DNA of 64,000 nt. It comes from Herbiconiux gentiana. Lineage in GTDB: Bacteria; Actinomycetota; Actinomycetes; Actinomycetales; Microbacteriaceae. Position numbers and translations under genes: made by a program. Under the pieces are notes generated by a model. That model made no database searches, was not told where the DNA came from, and was given only the letters and a program-made list of their open reading frames with translations. Position 1 is the stretch's first letter, and every line of letters starts with the position of its first letter. Location: positions 62,001 through 126,000 of the forward strand of contig NZ_JANTEZ010000004.1 in NCBI RefSeq assembly GCF_024978135.1, given 5' to 3'. Of this stretch, positions 63,416 to 64,000 are shown piece by piece.

Positions 63416-64000
63416 ATGACCCGAGCCGCCGCCCCCGCCGCCCCGTCCGCCCGCGGCGCGCTCGGCGTCTCGGCGTCGCTGATCGGCTTCCTGTTCGCGG
63501 TCGAGCTGACGAGCGGGGTGCTGCAGGGCTACTACGTGCCGCTCATCTCCGACCTGGTGCAGCACCTCGGCATCCGCGACGCCGACTTCAACTGGTTCGA
63601 GGCGGCTCAGCTGCTGCTCTCGGCCCTCGTCGTGCCGGTGCTGGCGAAGCTCGGCGACATGACGGGGCACAAGCGGATGCTGCTGGTCGCCACTGTGGTC
63701 ACCGCCGGCGCGAGCTGGTGGCTCGTCGTCGCGGGCGACTTCACGAGCTTCCTGGTGGCCTGGGCGCTGCAGGGCTTCTACGTGGTGTGGCTGCCGCTCG
63801 AGGTCGCGCTGATCTTCGACCGCGGGCGCCGCACCGGCCGCGCGGCCTCGCAGACGAGGCGCGCGGCCGGGCTGCTCGTCGTGGCGCTGGAGACCGGCGC
63901 CATCGTCGGCGCGCTGGCGGGCGGGGCCGTCTTCACCGCCCTGGGCGGCGACGTGGGCCTGACGCTGATGATCCCGGCGATCGCCGTCACGCTGGTGTTC
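63416..64000 (+). CDS. MFS transporter (3' end beyond the window)
   Basis: 195 codons are visible and the frame is open to the right edge. At least five membrane segments can be seen. The motif A loop between helices 2 and 3 reads GDMTGHKRM, typical of the major facilitator superfamily, and a GYYVPL segment lies in helix 1. Substrate cannot be told. The gene diverges from the phosphoribosyltransferase operon across 58 bases, with a leaderless-type start. Confidence 0.85.
   Translation, partial: MTRAAAPAAPSARGALGVSASLIGFLFAVELTSGVLQGYYVPLISDLVQHLGIRDADFNWFEAAQLLLSALVVPVLAKLGDMTGHKRMLLVATVVTAGASWWLVVAGDFTSFLVAWALQGFYVVWLPLEVALIFDRGRRTGRAASQTRRAAGLLVVALETGAIVGALAGGAVFTALGGDVGLTLMIPAIAVTLVF

Overview
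This 64-kb window is chromosomal backbone from a high-GC Gram-positive bacterium, most likely a member of the Actinomycetota family Microbacteriaceae. The evidence is the strong G/C third-position bias, abundant GTG starts and 1- or 4-base start/stop overlaps, and many start codons preceded at 6-7 bases by a TAnnnT -10 box, as in actinobacterial leaderless genes. Two gene orders are also typical: argS-lysA-hom-thrC-thrB-rho-prfA-prmC-sua5-wecA-atpI-atpBEFHAGDC, and proS-nusA-ylxR-infB-rbfA. The genus cannot be fixed from the sequence alone.

Layout. 1-5.8 kb: the 5' part of an SNF2-type helicase (minus strand), a small membrane protein, then a plus-strand operon of an unrecognised 132-aa protein, pseudouridine-5'-phosphate glycosidase, a PfkB-type kinase and an M20 carboxypeptidase. 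5.7-12.8 kb (minus): SGNH hydrolase, SDR-DUF2867 oxidoreductase, a deoC-aldehyde dehydrogenase operon ending in a catalytically empty half-length ALDH, and a CynX-type transporter. 12.7-15.5 kb (minus): truB, two membrane proteins and ribF. 15.5-19 kb (plus): a kinase-like protein without a P-loop, mutY, and a DUF222/HNH endonuclease gene preceded by a perfect 24-bp inverted repeat. These three plus-strand genes separate rbfA from truB. 19.1-25.8 kb (minus): rbfA, infB, ylxR, nusA, proS.

26-37 kb: ogt (plus) and yaaA (minus) converge. Then the complete F-type ATP synthase operon (minus) ends in a clear intrinsic terminator and is preceded by an AtpI-like gene, a WecA/TagO-type transferase and Sua5. 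37-49.4 kb (minus): a PLDc_N-type small protein, prmC, prfA, rho with a long Asn/Asp/Arg/Gln-rich insert, the threonine genes thrB, thrC and hom, lysA, a DUF2993 protein and argS.

49.5-64 kb: a transglutaminase-like protein, tRNA-Arg(CCG), a secreted NlpC/P60 peptidoglycan hydrolase with a 20-bp direct repeat upstream, and a class I glutamine amidotransferase. A plus-strand envelope-stress pair follows (TPM-domain protein and PspA), then an arginase-family protein, a flavoprotein disulfide reductase and a small HExxH protein. The rest is a stand-alone SIP-domain protein behind an iron-box promoter, amidase, GNAT acetyltransferase, an ung-peptidase E-phosphoribosyltransferase operon, and the 5' part of an MFS transporter.

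I see no prophage, insertion sequence, CRISPR array or classical defence island. The only gene that looks mobile is the DUF222/HNH endonuclease. The most interesting material is the HNH gene with its inverted repeat, the degenerate enzyme paralogues (half ALDH, P-loop-less kinase), the Rho insert, the pseudouridine operon with its unknown first gene, and regulatory DNA (iron box, NlpC/P60 direct repeats, infB hairpin, leaderless promoters). No intergenic stretch exceeds about 260 bases.
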